A stretch of 64,000 nt of DNA, from NCBI GenBank assembly GCA_002105175.1, contig MCGE01000009.1:744001-808000 (forward strand). Direction: 5' to 3'. The notes beneath the pieces were generated by a model. It was not told the origin of the DNA and searched no databases. It saw only the letters and a program-made list of their open reading frames with translations. Source of the stretch: Absidia repens. Lineage: Eukaryota; Mucoromycota; Mucoromycetes; Mucorales; Cunninghamellaceae. The translations under genes were made by a program, and so were the position numbers. Shown here piece by piece: positions 38,191-56,146 of the stretch; position 1 is the stretch's first letter; the number at the start of each line of letters is the position of its first letter.

Positions 38191-39549
38191 TGGGTGATGA
38201 TTTAGGTTAGTTATTATATGAACGAATTCTTGTACAAATAAAAAACAGGGTCTTTTAAAACACCGCCTTTTTTCTTCTTCTTCCTATTATCCTTCGACTT
38301 CTTCTTTTTCTATATTTTTTTTTTAATAGATCCCACGAGATCAAGACAACGCATGGTTTACTACGTCTTTGCGATTATTACGATGATGACAATACAAAAG
38401 TATTTGATGAAAAGAAAACAAACATAGAGCTATGCTCACCTTTTGACTTTTTTTTTTTCTGATAAGGAGCCGTGATTTATCACCGGACATGCCTGGTACA
38501 ATTGTATACCCAAAAAGAAAAAAAAAAGGTAATCTAAGCAGATAGGTGAAAATTCTAGAAAAAAAAAATGCAAATTGTTGTTAAAAAAAGAATAGCAGGA
38601 CCCGAAAGAAACACCTGGTAAACAATTTATCCATTCTCCTTTTTGATATTATAGAATCCTTCCTCGAACCATCCGTCATATGAAATAGCATCTTCTCCGA
38701 ATGAAAGCAGCAGGTATGAAACCACAGAAAAGACGTGTAACTACTTTCTTTAAAAAACAAAAAAGGAAAAACTAATATTCAACGCTCCTCTTACTTTTTT
38801 TTAATAGTAGTTAATATTTGGAATGCAAATGTAAGTTTGACAAAATAGACAAACTAAAGGGGCTTGGAAGAAAGGAGGAAGGGGGAGGGGAAGAGACAGG
38901 GGAAGCTAATGAATTTTAGGAGGGATAGGAAGTAGGAGAAACACATCAAACAACACTCCACTTCTTTAATGAATATTCTATTGCTGTGTGTGTGTGATGT
39001 CTAGAGTGTGGTACAAACTGATGATGAATCTTATACTTTTTTTTTGTGGGTGAAAGGTTATCCAAAGCTGCCAGGAATGGCAAGACCCGAACAATGGGGT
39101 ACATATAGACATATCCTCATGATTTGAGTCAGGTCGAATGAATAGAAAGAAAGGAATGAATCAAAAACAACATAGTCACTTACTCCTTTTGTTTTACATG
39201 TAGTATGGATATCGTTGCTTTTAGGAGGCAATGTAAGGGGAACTGAATGGAAATCAATATGCATTAAGGTGGCGCTCACTCTTCTGTTGTTTTACTGGTG
39301 ATCAAGGCAAACGGTGTTAGTTTAGTCTATTTTATTAGAATAGTCTTTTTTGTATTGCATTGAATAAAAAGGAAAACTTTATTAATAAAAAATATATTTA
39401 GACGTATGATATGACAATGGTGATGACAGAGGTGGTGAATGGGGAAGGATGGGAATGAATAGAAAACACTACGGGAAAAGTGGATCAATAATAGTGGAGG
39501 GGTTGATAAATATGGGCTACATTTTACTATTGGGAAAGGCTAGAGTTTT
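38191..39549. other. Intergenic with isolated coding-like fragments
   Basis: The EMG1 polyadenylation signal is near 38239. Plus-strand pieces at 38333-38426 (containing MVYYVFAIITMM), 38655-38717 (NPSSNHPSYEIASSPNESSR) and 39058-39120 (GYPKLPGMARPEQWG) look coding and lie next to possible acceptors, but I could not join them in frame. No family is recognised. Confidence 0.3.
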
Positions 39550-40292
39550 TTAGTGCCATAAGCGACAATGGCGGTCTTCAGTAGCTCTTAAGGCAACATC
39601 ATATGCAACCTATAAATAATAATAAAAATGATTCATTAGTAAAAAAAAAAAAAAAAAAAGCGATAATGTTGGCTATGAGAGGGTCTTTTTTTTTTTTTTT
39701 TTTCTTACCCAAACTCGTGTTCGGTCAAAATCAGCAGGTGGTTGCAAAAGAGTAAAAGAGGTACATTCAAACATGGCGTGATGACCAACAATTTTCCCCC
39801 TTTTATTAGCATCCGTATAAACAGCAATCCGTCTTGATAAATTGTTGGCCTTGATACCAGATTCCATCAGCACACGGAAAGCCGCATCTTCATATCGTTC
39901 AGTTTCGGGTTCCATGAGACAATCCCCCTTTGGTAAAACATAAGCGTTTTCTCTTTTTCGGCTAGATAACATAAGTACTCTTTTCGTCGCAGCGTCAATT
40001 ACAATCAAACCAACAGCCTATGTATTTTTTAAAAAAAAAAGTATGAGCATAAAGAATGATGATGATGATGATAATGGTGGTGGTAGTGTTTTGGTTGATC
40101 TTACATGTCGAAGTCCCTTCTTTTTTTCTTTTTCTTCTCAGCATCCTCCTCTCCTTGTATTTGCTGGTTATCTTGTGATAATGTGGAAGTAGAGGGTTGG
40201 GTTGTGGTGGTAGATGCTAATCGAGTGGTTTGGCCAGCGTTATAAGAACGAGGTTCATAAAGAGTACCTGAAGAGATCACAGCTGTTGACAT
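39550..40292 (-). CDS. Nudix-fold protein (diphosphoinositol phosphohydrolase-like), degenerate, frame break
   Basis: There are three exons: 40105-40292, 39709-40017 and 39550-39609. The second exon carries a Nudix-like domain: AVGLIVIDAATKRVLMLSS, then YVLPKGDCLMEPETERYEDA and AAFRVLMESGI. In the DIPP/Aps1 family the Nudix box reads REVxEExG; here it is R-VLMESG, so the first catalytic Glu is missing and only one of the EE pair remains. Exon 1 (Thr/Ser-rich, then Lys-rich) ends two bases into a codon, while exon 2 needs phase 0. One extra A in the A7 tract at about 40118-40128 would give GLRH-AVGLIV. The break may be a real frameshift or an assembly error. Confidence 0.65.
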
Positions 40293-42190
40293 TGTGGAGT
40301 ATAAAATATATAACAATTAAATGATTTCAAAAAAGAGGGTGTTTGTATTCACTTCATTATATACTTTTTTTTCATCGGCGGCTCAAAAAAAAAAAAAAAT
40401 TCACCCGCCCCCTCTCGCTCTCCTGTCCCTTTTTGCTTCTAAATCAAATCTCCTCGTAGAATAAAAAAAATTGTTATGCAAAACACTACCTCACGCGACA
40501 TCAGAAGGGGTCATCCTATTGGATGAAAAGTTTCACCTGTCCTCCCCCCTTTATTTTATACCTACCACTTCTCCGGGACAACTCTCCTTTCAAAGAAAAA
40601 TTAAAAAAGGTCCCCTATTTGTGTTACACCGACAGAGACCATGGTTGTTGAGTTTCACTCATTGTTCACAATAAGGAACGGTACATCTCCTAAATTATTC
40701 ATCTTCTTTCGAAACTAAACAGGTGAAAATACCAAATACGTACATTACATTTATATATCCATTTAGATGGTTTACGTTACAAGGGTAGAGATGTGATCTT
40801 GGCATCCAAGGAGTGAAAAAAAAGGTTCAGTTCAGATCGGGGTTTGAATAGCGCTATCTTTTTTTTTGTCACAAAAATAGTTTGAACACAGTTTGTTTTG
40901 CCTTACTTGGGCAATTTTGTGCCTTTGATGATTCATTTCGGTTTAGCAATCATTCTTGCTTATTGTTTGTTTATTTGTCGTCAGTGCCTGTACCGAGGGA
41001 AAAAAAAAACCGTGTCAAGGCCGGGATTCAGCTGAAAAAGGGACATGGGATTGTTATTTTTTCGTTTGACTCAAGTGGCGATGATTTGTGTGTCTGTCCC
41101 ATATTATTTTGACTCATTGCTCTCACTGACTCTATTTTTATTTTTGTTCAACAATGGGTTTACATTAATGTATATGCATGTAGTAGTGCAATATGAAGAA
41201 CATACACTCTCCTTTTGAAGTCGGAGGTGGCAAATTATTTTACCTTCGGTGCATTATCGACTTGTTTACATACGGGCAACCCAACTTTTTTTTTTTTTTT
41301 TTTTAGTTCTGGCCTTTAATTAAAATTCGTTGGGTAGATGACACCGATAATGATGTATAAATTAGCGAATGTATTATTAATATAGTATCATACTATATTA
41401 CATCATATTTATACATCCTTTTTTCCTTGTAATGAGATGATGGGAATGATCTTCTTTTTATTTTGTTTCTTTTTATAAAATAAAGTAAGTACTGGATTAT
41501 GCATTGTGCAGATCAGAGTGATGATACATCCACATCATCATCCAATCTTATTGACAAAAAAATGATCATCCTCGTTGCGTTTTGTTTTGCTCTTGTACAG
41601 GTTTCGCCTATCCTAGGGTATAGCATACGGTCGACTGCATGTAGAGATAAAAGTAAATCAAATATATCAACAATAAGGGATACATTAAGATGACCTGCAT
41701 ATAATTTTGTCAATTTGATATCATAAAAACATATATAAGATCTTTGTTTGTATGAATATGATAAATAAACAATCTTTATTGATTATTGTAAATGTAAACA
41801 AGAAGATCAAATACTGTACTGTACAATGAAAAATGAGTACGTGTGTCGGCTGGGAGGGGGGAGAGGAGCGGAAACTGGAAAACAGAGAGGGGTCAATGGC
41901 TATCAAACTAAAGTTATAACTAAAGGGGGTCACGCTGTTCAAAAATGGTCTTAAATAAATAATCTGATTTGCCAATAACGTCCAGTCACGGTCACTATAA
42001 TAAAAACAGGTATTATAAGTTTCCTAGTATTTCGTTTGGAAAAAACCGTGTATATATTACCGTTACTTGATTCTTGTCATCTTTAACCATGGTGTTGATT
42101 GTAAAATAATCCCAAAGACTAATCGCTTTCTGTTATTGTTTTTTTTCTTTTGCGCAGAAGGATATCGAGAAACAGTCTGAACTACTGTTC
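40293..42190. other. Intergenic, no firm gene
   Basis: No strong gene. A 43-aa plus-strand frame (41562-41693) starts with a signal-peptide-like MIILVAFCFALVQVSPILG and is listed separately. A minus-strand fragment at 42060-42090 begins MVKDDKNQ but has no in-frame continuation. GTAC palindromes lie at 41811-41824. Confidence 0.4.
41562..41693 (+). CDS. Possible small secreted peptide
   Basis: A 43-aa frame with a hydrophobic N-terminus that fits a signal peptide (MIILVAFCFALVQVSPILGY) and a short basic tail containing one Cys. It has no homologue known to me and no intron evidence. It may be chance; an in-frame alternative start lies upstream at 41499. Confidence 0.2.
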   Translation: MIILVAFCFALVQVSPILGYSIRSTACRDKSKSNISTIRDTLR

Positions 42191-42800
42191 AGCGGAAAGT
42201 CATTGAAAGATTTCAGATCCCGCACACGTGAATATTTTAATTTCGCCCATTTTTATTTTTTGCGCTCTCTTTCTTTTTCTTCTTCTTCTTTTTCTTCAAT
42301 TCTTCACAATTATGTTCCCCATAGGGTTATGATGGGCTTAGATTAGTGTCAGATCTAGTTTAGAAGGGTTTTCAGCACAGGGATTACAAGATGCATGGGG
42401 AAACCCTTTCATTTTGGATTCAGAATTTAGGACCACCATTAGTTGGTTTTTTGGAACTTTCATTAGATTAATTTAGTGTTAGCCTTTTCATAGTTTGTGT
42501 CGATATCTAAATAAAACATTTCTCTTTTTATTTGCTTCAATGAAAATTCCCCCATTTGTCTCTCCCATGTCTCGTGCAATACAATAGATCTGTGTTTTAC
42601 TGTCGTCCGTTTAGATTAGTGTTGACTGTTGATGTGTTTCAATAAAAAGTATTCGTTTATAGTTTTACCCATGTATTGTATACCTTGTGCAGTATTTTAG
42701 AGCTCGTTAAAATATCCCTTTAGATTTGTGTTGACCATTTTTCAGATCCTCCCAATAATTTCCCGCATGCTACCTCCAATAGATCCTTTGTAGTGTGCGT
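42191..42800 (+). repeat. Dispersed repeat, copy E
   Basis: It begins with TTTCAGATCCCGCACACGTGA near 42211-42231 and continues with the pyrimidine tract, the core at about 42335-42430 (nearly identical to copies A and B), AATAAA at about 42511, and two tail modules each with AGATTAGTGTTGA-like sequence and AATAAA. Confidence 0.75.
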
Positions 42801-43921
42801 GTTTTTCGATATGTGTTGCTGGAGTAGGCTGCGTCTGGGGATATTTAATTAGACTTTGTTATTGTTTTTATTGTGTTTTGCCTGTATTCAGGCTCCACCG
42901 ACGATGGTATAGGGTAAAATGGGAATCAGTCTATATTTTCATATTTTTGGCGGGGAGTATTACTTGTTCGGCAATATACTAGAAACAGTTGTGTTTCTAT
43001 GTATATTTACAAAATATATTTGCTTTTTCATTATCTTCTATTGAAAAAAATCAAGTCGGCCAGGTCATTGGTTGGCGTGTATTGACCAGTCTTGTCAAAT
43101 TTTTAAAAAAAATGATTGAAACCATCTCCTTTGGTCCCAAAGCCCCCCTCCGCCGACCTAATCATTTTCTTCTCTCTTTTTTGTTTCGCCCAAAATACAT
43201 TGTCGGTGTTGTAGAATGACACTATGCACCTTCTAGACCTTATTGCACCCTAATTTAACGCTTAAAAAGTCATTGAAAGTCCGATTCACTTGTTTACGTT
43301 CCATACAATAGTGATAGCTCAAAGAGCTATCTACCAGCTTTATAAAAAAGGAGTCGCCCAATTCTACATCCGGGTTCACTTACGCTCTCCGCAGACAAAA
43401 TGGATCACCGGCCTACGAAGGCAAAAAAAAGAAAATATCATTATTCGAATGACAGTATTTCACAGTAAACAAGCATTGTTTTCAAGAAGACTATTGTTAT
43501 ACTAGTACTATCCAGTACAATACCTATTCATTTGCAATTGTAATTGGTCATTCAATAGCCAACAAATGACGTCCAGTACTATTTCATCATATACCGCAAG
43601 TCTGCTCAGTGTGTAAAGTATATCCCCTCAAGCGTCAATTACGTGGATATATTTACAGAGCTATGATAAGATGACTAATGAAAAAATCAATTAAATAAGG
43701 ATGTAGTTTTACTTCATGTTCCTGGAAAGAGCGCTTTGCACTATGACAACGAGAAAGTTTGTGAACACCCTGAGCCTATTTTGGAAATTTCAAATCCCGG
43801 TTTTTGCGCCCTCCAAATTTTTTATTTTTTCGTTTGTGTCGACCAGCCGCGTCGCGTCCGAGTATCTTTATTCTTTTTATTTTTCAATTTAAACACCTGA
43901 TCTTGTTTCGTATTCATAGTC
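42801..43921. other. Intergenic, SMC3 upstream region
   Basis: No gene is supported. About 125 bp before the SMC3 start, at 43786-43800, lies AATTTCAAATCCCGG, which resembles the motif at the head of the dispersed repeat. Confidence 0.45.
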
Positions 43922-49346
<5,425 letters not shown>

Positions 49347-49599
49347 TCAGTTAGTTTACCTTGCCTAGTTTAGTTTGATTATTCTCAGTATTAGTATCAT
49401 TAATTTTATTTTTATATCTATGGCATTGATTTTTTTTCTTCAAAGAAGAAGGAATAAAGGCTGAGTTTTATATATTTCTTCAAATGTGTCAATAGTATTT
49501 ATGTTATCATGGTGTATATCGGGGAAAGGATAGGATGGAACTGGTCAGGTTCACTAACTGCGAAAGTCATGGAATTGTTGATACATGAGGGGATGGATA
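49347..49599. other. SMC3 3' flank
   Basis: This is the 3' flank of SMC3 with AATAAA near 49454. No other feature is seen. Confidence 0.4.
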
Positions 49600-50330
49600 T
49601 ATTTGAATACAGCTACATATTCTCCACCCCATGTAACGATTTCAGTGAGAGAGACCCAAAAAATCTATATATTCCAAACCCCGATCACGTGAAATATTTC
49701 TTTCCCTCTCCTGTAATTTTATTGTGTCCTCTCTCTTCCTTTTCATTTTCATTTTTTCCTTTCATTTTTTCTTCACCATTCAACTTTTCTGAGGTCATTG
49801 TGGACATAGATTAGTGTCACGACTAGTTTAGAAAGGTTTTCAGAACAGGGATTGCAATATGCATGGGGAAACCCTTTCATTTTGGATCGAGGATTTGGAC
49901 CCCCCTTTAGTTTTTTTTTTTTTTTTTTTTGGAGCCTTCATTAGTTTTATGTTGGTTTGTCCATAGTTTGTATTTACATTTGAATAAAACATATCTATTT
50001 TTACATGCTTCAATGGAAATGTCCCGTTAGTGTCCCTTATGTCTTATACACTAGATTCTTGTCTTCACCACCGTCGCCCTTTTTATTTAGTGTTGATTGT
50101 TGTTGTGCTTTAACAAAAGATGCCCTTTTGGTCTTTCCCATATCTTACGCTGCATATTAGCTTCTTTCTTAGTTACCCCTTTAGATTAATGTTGACTACC
50201 CTTCAGATATCCCAACAGTCTCCTCATCTTATTTCCATTAGATCCCTTGTTACAGTGAACCCTGCTACTATAGTTTTAGAATCGGTCAATATGTTTCAAT
50301 AAAATATCATTTTTTGTTACTATTAATTAA
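49600..50330 (+). repeat. Dispersed repeat, copy F
   Basis: A variant head, TTCCAAACCCCGATCACGTGA near 49672-49692, is followed by the pyrimidine tract and the core at about 49810-49900 (GGGATTGCAATATGCATGGG). AATAAA is at about 49982, and tail modules run to the AATAAAATA near 50299. A T tract interrupts just after the core. Confidence 0.75.
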
Positions 50331-50731
50331 TTAGTTTGATATTTTCAGACCCATGATATGGTGAGCAATACTGATACTGTAGCTGTTCTGTAACGCACAA
50401 TATATATATATATACTTCCGGGACGTCGACGCGAGTTACAGGATTGTTTGTTACAGGCTACAGTCACTGTTTCCCAATAGCAATTATTTATAAACACACT
50501 CTATGATACCGAAGATCAAATCCTCTGCCAATCGCAGTCTTCAATTCCTTTTCAATCCCCCCCGAACTATTTTTAATATATATGTCAAAAGACTCCAGTG
50601 GAGTGGTAAACTGTTTATTTATTAGTGAATAATTGGGTAAAAACAAAATAAAAAAAGAAGTATGAGAGGTAAACAATACGGATATAACAATGCGCTATAA
50701 ATTAACAACTAAATTCTAAGTAAATGCTATT

Positions 50732-52802
50732 CTAGATACAAACTTGATCAATGTATTCTTGTGCCTGAGTCACCATAGAATCGCCATGACAAATAGCACC
50801 AATATAACCATCAGGGCGTATGATCACGAGCGTTGTTCCAGGGGCTTGTTTGCTGTCACACCCATAATCACGATGGCATTGTGCCCGGTTCAGCTTGTCA
50901 ATAACAATGTCGTCCTTGGTCACCGTTGATGCTGTCAAATCCAATACATCCACATTTGTTGTCGTTGTCGCAATAGTGAAACCCGTCTTCGAACCAAGTT
51001 TGACAGTTGCAGAATCTTTGAACCACGCATGCACCTTTTCCACTTGGAGTAAGATACCAGGCACGGTAAGGTCATGAGCCAATACCAGGATGGAAAAAGT
51101 CAACCAGTTGATTTGATCAAAGAGTCTTGCCTTTTTACCAGTGCTTGCCTTGATCACCTTGGCATTGGGAGCGCGGGCACCGGCCATCACAGATGTTGAA
51201 TGATCGGCAACCGTCTTCTGGCCTTGCCATAACAGTGGATTGATGCTTTCACCTTGTGGAATATAATCGATGCCAAACCCAGACGTAAATAAACTATTGC
51301 CTTGCACTACTTGAGCATACTTTTCGGATTGATGACTTGCCGCTTCCTTGGCTGCCACTTTGTCGATGTCCAGGACACGTTTTGCTACCGCGTGTCTTTC
51401 CAAGGTATAGGTTTTCAGCACGTTCCTATCTAATACACCACGTTCCACTAGGGACAGTTTCCATATCTAGATAAAGAAGGAGGAGAAGGAGAGTAAGATA
51501 AAAGTTGCTGTTGTTGTTGTTGTGTCATGTTCAAATCATTACCAAGTTGAATGCATCGCCAAACCCAGTATTGATCCCTTGGCCCAACGCTGGACTCTGA
51601 CAATGAGCGGCATCACCCAGTAAAAAAACACGCTCATTCATCCCATCCATTGTCGTGGCTTGCCTCTGTCCCACCAAATACGTCGACCAATAGAGTGCAC
51701 CCAATATTTCCAACCGATAGGGCATCAATGCCCGTTTCGCTTCACGTTGAATATCTTCCATCTGAATGTTGGTCCTATCATGACGGTCCTTGCTGCCGAG
51801 ATCGTTGCTCTCATTTTCGCTGAAATGGACAAGAAGACGGACGAGACCGTTTTCCCTTGGGAAAAAGCTGAGTGTTTTAGAAGATGGACCTTGGAGTAAA
51901 CTGACCAAAAAAAAAAAAAAAATTAAGAGATAATCGTTTATATTTTTCAAATGCCGACGACTTACCAAAAATCCTTCTTGCCTGGGAAATTCGTTCGGAT
52001 CAGGGCATCAATCACACCACCTGATATTTCAGCACTGTCACCATCATAGACAATGCCTAATTGCCTACGAATATCACTATGGGCGCCATCACAGCCAAGA
52101 ACATATTTCACCTCGATTTGGTCAGTGGTGTGATCATGCAGGTCAGAAATATTGGCAATCAGTGGATGTGTCGTCTTATTTTCACCTAGTAGATTGTCTT
52201 GTATGCTTGTTACTGTCCATGGTCTTTCCACCTGGACATCATGATTAGCCAAATGATTCTGAAGACTTGACTCCGTGATATGTTGTCCAACACATAAAAG
52301 ATATCTATAAAAAAAAATGTTATTAAGGTTAGTAAATAGGATAGAATGAATTCCATTCTTTTCAGTTCCCTCTTTGTTTTTTTATTTTTTTTACTATACT
52401 TGTATTTAGAGTCAATGTAATCAGGTACAAAAGGCATGGAATGGAACATCTTGGTATTGTTATAGATATTGAAGTTATCCACTCGGGCACCGCTCTGCAA
52501 AAGTTCTTCTTCCAATCCAGCACGTTCAAGGAGCTCCATAGTACGCCCATGCATATTATCACCTCTTCCCCAATGATTTGGTTCAAATTCGGCATCTGAT
52601 AAAATAATACAACAAAAGTAGAATGGAATTAGTACATTGATCAATGAAGAAATAACTACCACTTACCTAAAATACGAACTGTCATGTCAGCTTGACTGAG
52701 TAAACAGGCTGCTAATAGTCCCACTGGGCCTGCACCAACGATGAGAGCATCGATTTTCTTAGATGGAGATGGTATTTGAGTATTGTTATTAGGAGATAGC
52801 AT
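50732..52802 (-). CDS. FAD-dependent aromatic monooxygenase (phenol hydroxylase/PheA-TfdB type)
   Basis: Five exons (52667-52802, 52400-52595, 51966-52304, 51543-51900, 50732-51466) encode 587 aa. The FAD dinucleotide fold GAGPVG is at residues 23-28, the GCDGAHSD motif (the family DG motif) at 181-188, and LLGDAAHCQSPALGQGINTG (the GD motif) from about 317. The N-terminal motif GRGDNMHGRTMELLE is typical of the phenol 2-monooxygenase/PheA-TfdB group, and the C-terminal thioredoxin-like domain is represented by LVIIRPDGYIGAICH. The enzyme probably hydroxylates an aromatic substrate with NAD(P)H and oxygen; the substrate cannot be told. No clear targeting signal is seen. Confidence 0.9.
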
Positions 52803-53529
52803 TATTTTTGAGAGAATATAAAAAGAAAAAGGATATCGAAAAATTATAACGTGTGTTTTTTATGGTAAAAAGCCATTGATTGTCATGAAATAAATTGGAA
52901 TGGCGGGGTTTAGAAATAAAATATCGCATGATTTTTCATTCGTTGGGCAAAACACCATTTTTTCAGGCACTCGATTGTTCCGGCATCAATTCAACTTCCA
53001 AAGCAATCACGGTACATCTTTAAGAATTTAATAGAGAGATATTTTTTACAACAAAGCCATTGGGATCATGTCATTAACTAGAAAACATATATCAATCATG
53101 AATGGTTCATAAATGTACAGTACAGTACTGCATGAACTTCTGGTAAGAACAGAAAAAAGATGGTCGTACAAAAAGCCCAACAGCCAAAATAAAACCATCA
53201 CTATAGATAATCAAAGAATAATTAACAGCTGTAAAAAATCAGTAGCAGAAAACTATAGGGGTTTTGGGCAATCGATGATGAGGCGACGAAGGCACTTGAA
53301 ATATCTATTTTTTTGGGGAAGCTGACTGCCCGACAAAGTATTTTTATACACACATACACTCTTCTTGATTTACACATGTACGTAATATATCCATTTAATA
53401 GAGCACTGAGCACGATATCTGCGTGAAGTTGCCTGATATCCAACCCTTTTTTATACACTCACACCTGATTTTTTTAAACGCATGTATGTATAGCCCATGC
53501 GACAAAACAACTAAACCTATGAGAGAGGC
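52803..53529. other. Intergenic, no gene seen
   Basis: No supported gene. GTAC palindromes lie at 53113-53130. Confidence 0.45.
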
Positions 53530-53870
53530 TAATGGTTAAATGATAAGAGTTTTTTTATTCAGATTAGATATGACATGTAACAAAATAGTGCTAAACTATG
53601 CTAATAAAGTTCTCTTTGACACTATTCTAAAGAAGATGAAGACTAGTACAATGGGGGGCACCAGATCCTAGATCCAAAATGAAAAAGATTCCCCATGATG
53701 TTTATATTGCATTTTTCAAAATGCCCCTAATTCAAGTTCTAACACTAATCCAAGATCACTACTATTTCAATGAGGCCTCAATGAGGTTCAGCTAAATAAA
53801 TAAAAAAAGGAAAAAAAGTGAAAATGAAAATAGAAAATCATGTGAGGCGGAATGTGAAAAACTCTGCCCT
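53530..53870 (-). repeat. Dispersed repeat, copy G (short, diverged)
   Basis: On the minus strand it shows the head motif (about 53840-53860), AGTGTTAGAACTTG, and the core remnant CATGGGGAATC-TTTTTCATTTTGGATC (about 53670-53700). It is the most diverged and shortest copy; the tail modules are missing. Confidence 0.6.
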
Positions 53871-54322
53871 CTTTTTTTTTGCAGTTGTATCCCCAATGAA
53901 ATAAGCACAAAGTGCAAAATAATGGAGCGCTTAATGTCGTCCCTTCAAACCACACCCCATCACCCCCTATTTCCCAACTCCCCGACAAAGCGTCAGAGCA
54001 TTTATATAGATAAAGGGAGAGGAAGATCACTACAAAGAGTTGATTATAATGAAGCGGTGTTTAAATGATTGATGCACGGTGTATAAGATCAGTAAAGTAG
54101 GTGATTCTGAAAACGATCACCAAATGTTGACATATGGTGATATATCATATCACAATATAGGATGGAGATTATTTTCCAGGTTTTCGTTATGTTCCTCATT
54201 CCACTAAATCTAACGATAGAAAATTCCTAGGGGGGGGGACGGACCAAAAGACTTTTATTTTAAGAAAAAAAAAGGGAATTCTTTTTCATTTCTATTTTCT
54301 TCTTTTAACAATTATTTTTGTG
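53871..54322. other. Intergenic, upstream of TEX2/NVJ2-like gene
   Basis: No gene. T tracts lie upstream of the start codon. Confidence 0.45.
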
Positions 54323-55257
54323 ATGTATCAAGCAATACAAATCTCACCATTATTGACCTATTTACTCGTGTATCTCTTGGGTGGATTGACTTTATTGCCT
54401 GGTACTTTCCTCTCCTTGTGGTATTTCTACACTACAAAACCAGAAAAGGAAAAGGAGACTATTGATTACCCACCAGAATCGACCTCACCCATTGCTGCAA
54501 TTGATGAACACCAAGGAAAAAAAGGCTGGATTCGTTTAGTAGAACATCCGTCAGCACCTCCGCTGGTTGTAAAAAAACCCTCCTCTTTTACAAAAACCAT
54601 GGCATCCATGACTTCTTCGTCATCGTCGTCGTCTGGCATAACAAAATCCACTGGAAACTCCGATCGATTTTCTTTGAAAAGTTCCGGCACCTCTTCCTCC
54701 TCCACTTTTTCTTCTTCCTCGTCTTCGTCTTGTTTATTTTATGGCATCCTTCGTCATGGTACTCTCTTTTGCTTTGATAGTGAACAAGAAAAAATATGCC
54801 ACTTGATTCTTCCTGTACACAACTATACACTTTCTCTTTTTCCAAAGGATGGCAAACGGGAATCTGAACTTTATGGACGCATCATGTCAATATGCCTAAC
54901 ACCCAAAAACACTGCGACTACTACTACTACTACTACTCCTATCACCTATTACCTCACCTGCCAACGTCCGACGGATAAGGAAGACTGGTATTTTGCTCTT
55001 CTAGCAGCGGCCCGGTTTTTAGCGGAAGATGAAGATCCAAAGCATGCCCATCATGTCGATTGGCGGGACGCGACGGTGTACGATCCATCAGCCATGACGA
55101 AACTCCAAAACATAATCAATGACACTCCGGAAGCGCAATGTTGGCATGCTTTTATGGGTCGACTTTTTTTGGGAATCTACAAGACAGAGCATTGGCGTCA
55201 GTTATGGCATACCAAGATGAAGAATAAACTGGATAAACTCAATCTACAACTACTTCG

Positions 55258-55288
<31 letters not shown>

Positions 55289-56146
55289 CAACAACAAGAG
55301 GATATTTCGGGTGGAAAACGATCTATGATGACTTTGGCACCCCTTCAACTCCAACTGCTCCATATGGGTGACACGATCCCTTGTTTGACAGGAACCAAAC
55401 TGGAAACATTTGATGCTGATGGCCATATGGTGATATCGGGCAATCTTCGTTACGATGGCGATTTTTCAGCAGTGATACGAACGGATTTCCGGTATCTTTG
55501 GCCAGCATTAGCGTCCACATGGGAACGGAAAAAAGAGAACCCTGGGTCGTTACCATTGGAGCTCTCCATCAAGCTGCGTCATTGCTCGGGCAAAGTGGTC
55601 TTCAAGGTGAAACCGCCTCCTTCCAATCGTGTGTGGGCTGCCTTTGAATCGATGCCACGCATGGAATGGCAAGTGACGCCTATTGTCCTGGACAAGCAAA
55701 TCAAATGGTCCCTGGTGATTAATCTGATCCAAGCCAAAATCAAGGAAATGGTCATGGATACCCTCGTGATGCCGAATATGGAGGATTTCCCGTTTTCGGA
55801 TTCCGATGGATTGGGTGGCATTTTTGGTGAACGCATGCCCACGAAGGAGCCTCCACCAACCACAGCAGCAACAACAACAATTTCAACAGACGATAATACC
55901 ATTGTCGGTGGTGATGCTATGGACAGTGATGACAACGATGATGATGATGACAACAACGACGACAACGATAACGATGACGATAACGATGGCGATAGTGCTT
56001 TGGATAAGAATGATGAAAAACCGCAACGACAACAACGACCTCCAACTGTCTCTAAATTGGTGCAAGGATATATCAATCGAATCAAGGCGCCTCATAAAAT
56101 GACTCCTGCACTGCATCCGGGGTCTCCCAAGGCAACAAAAGTATGA
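54323..56146 (+). CDS. TEX2/NVJ2-like PH and SMP-domain lipid-transfer protein
   Basis: A single exon of 607 aa. Residues about 10-35 form a transmembrane helix (LLTYLLVYLLGGLTLLPG). A PH-like region follows (FYGILRHGTLFCFDSEQE to YLTCQRPTDKEDWYFALLAA). The SMP lipid-binding domain spans about residues 245-490 (CWHAFMGRLFLGIYKTEHWR, then LSIKLRHCSGKVVFKVKPPP and WQVTPIVLDKQIKWSLV). This order is that of yeast Nvj2 and human TEX2, which move lipids at ER contact sites. Low-complexity insertions are present: Ser runs near residue 115, a polyglutamine run near 315, and a C-terminal Asp/Asn-rich acidic tract (about 535-560). The start is the first ATG (54323). Confidence 0.9.

Noticed and set aside
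42060..42095. Start of a minus-strand peptide MVKDDKNQ
   Set aside because: No splice partner continues it in frame; all joins to 41945-41999 hit stops or break phase.
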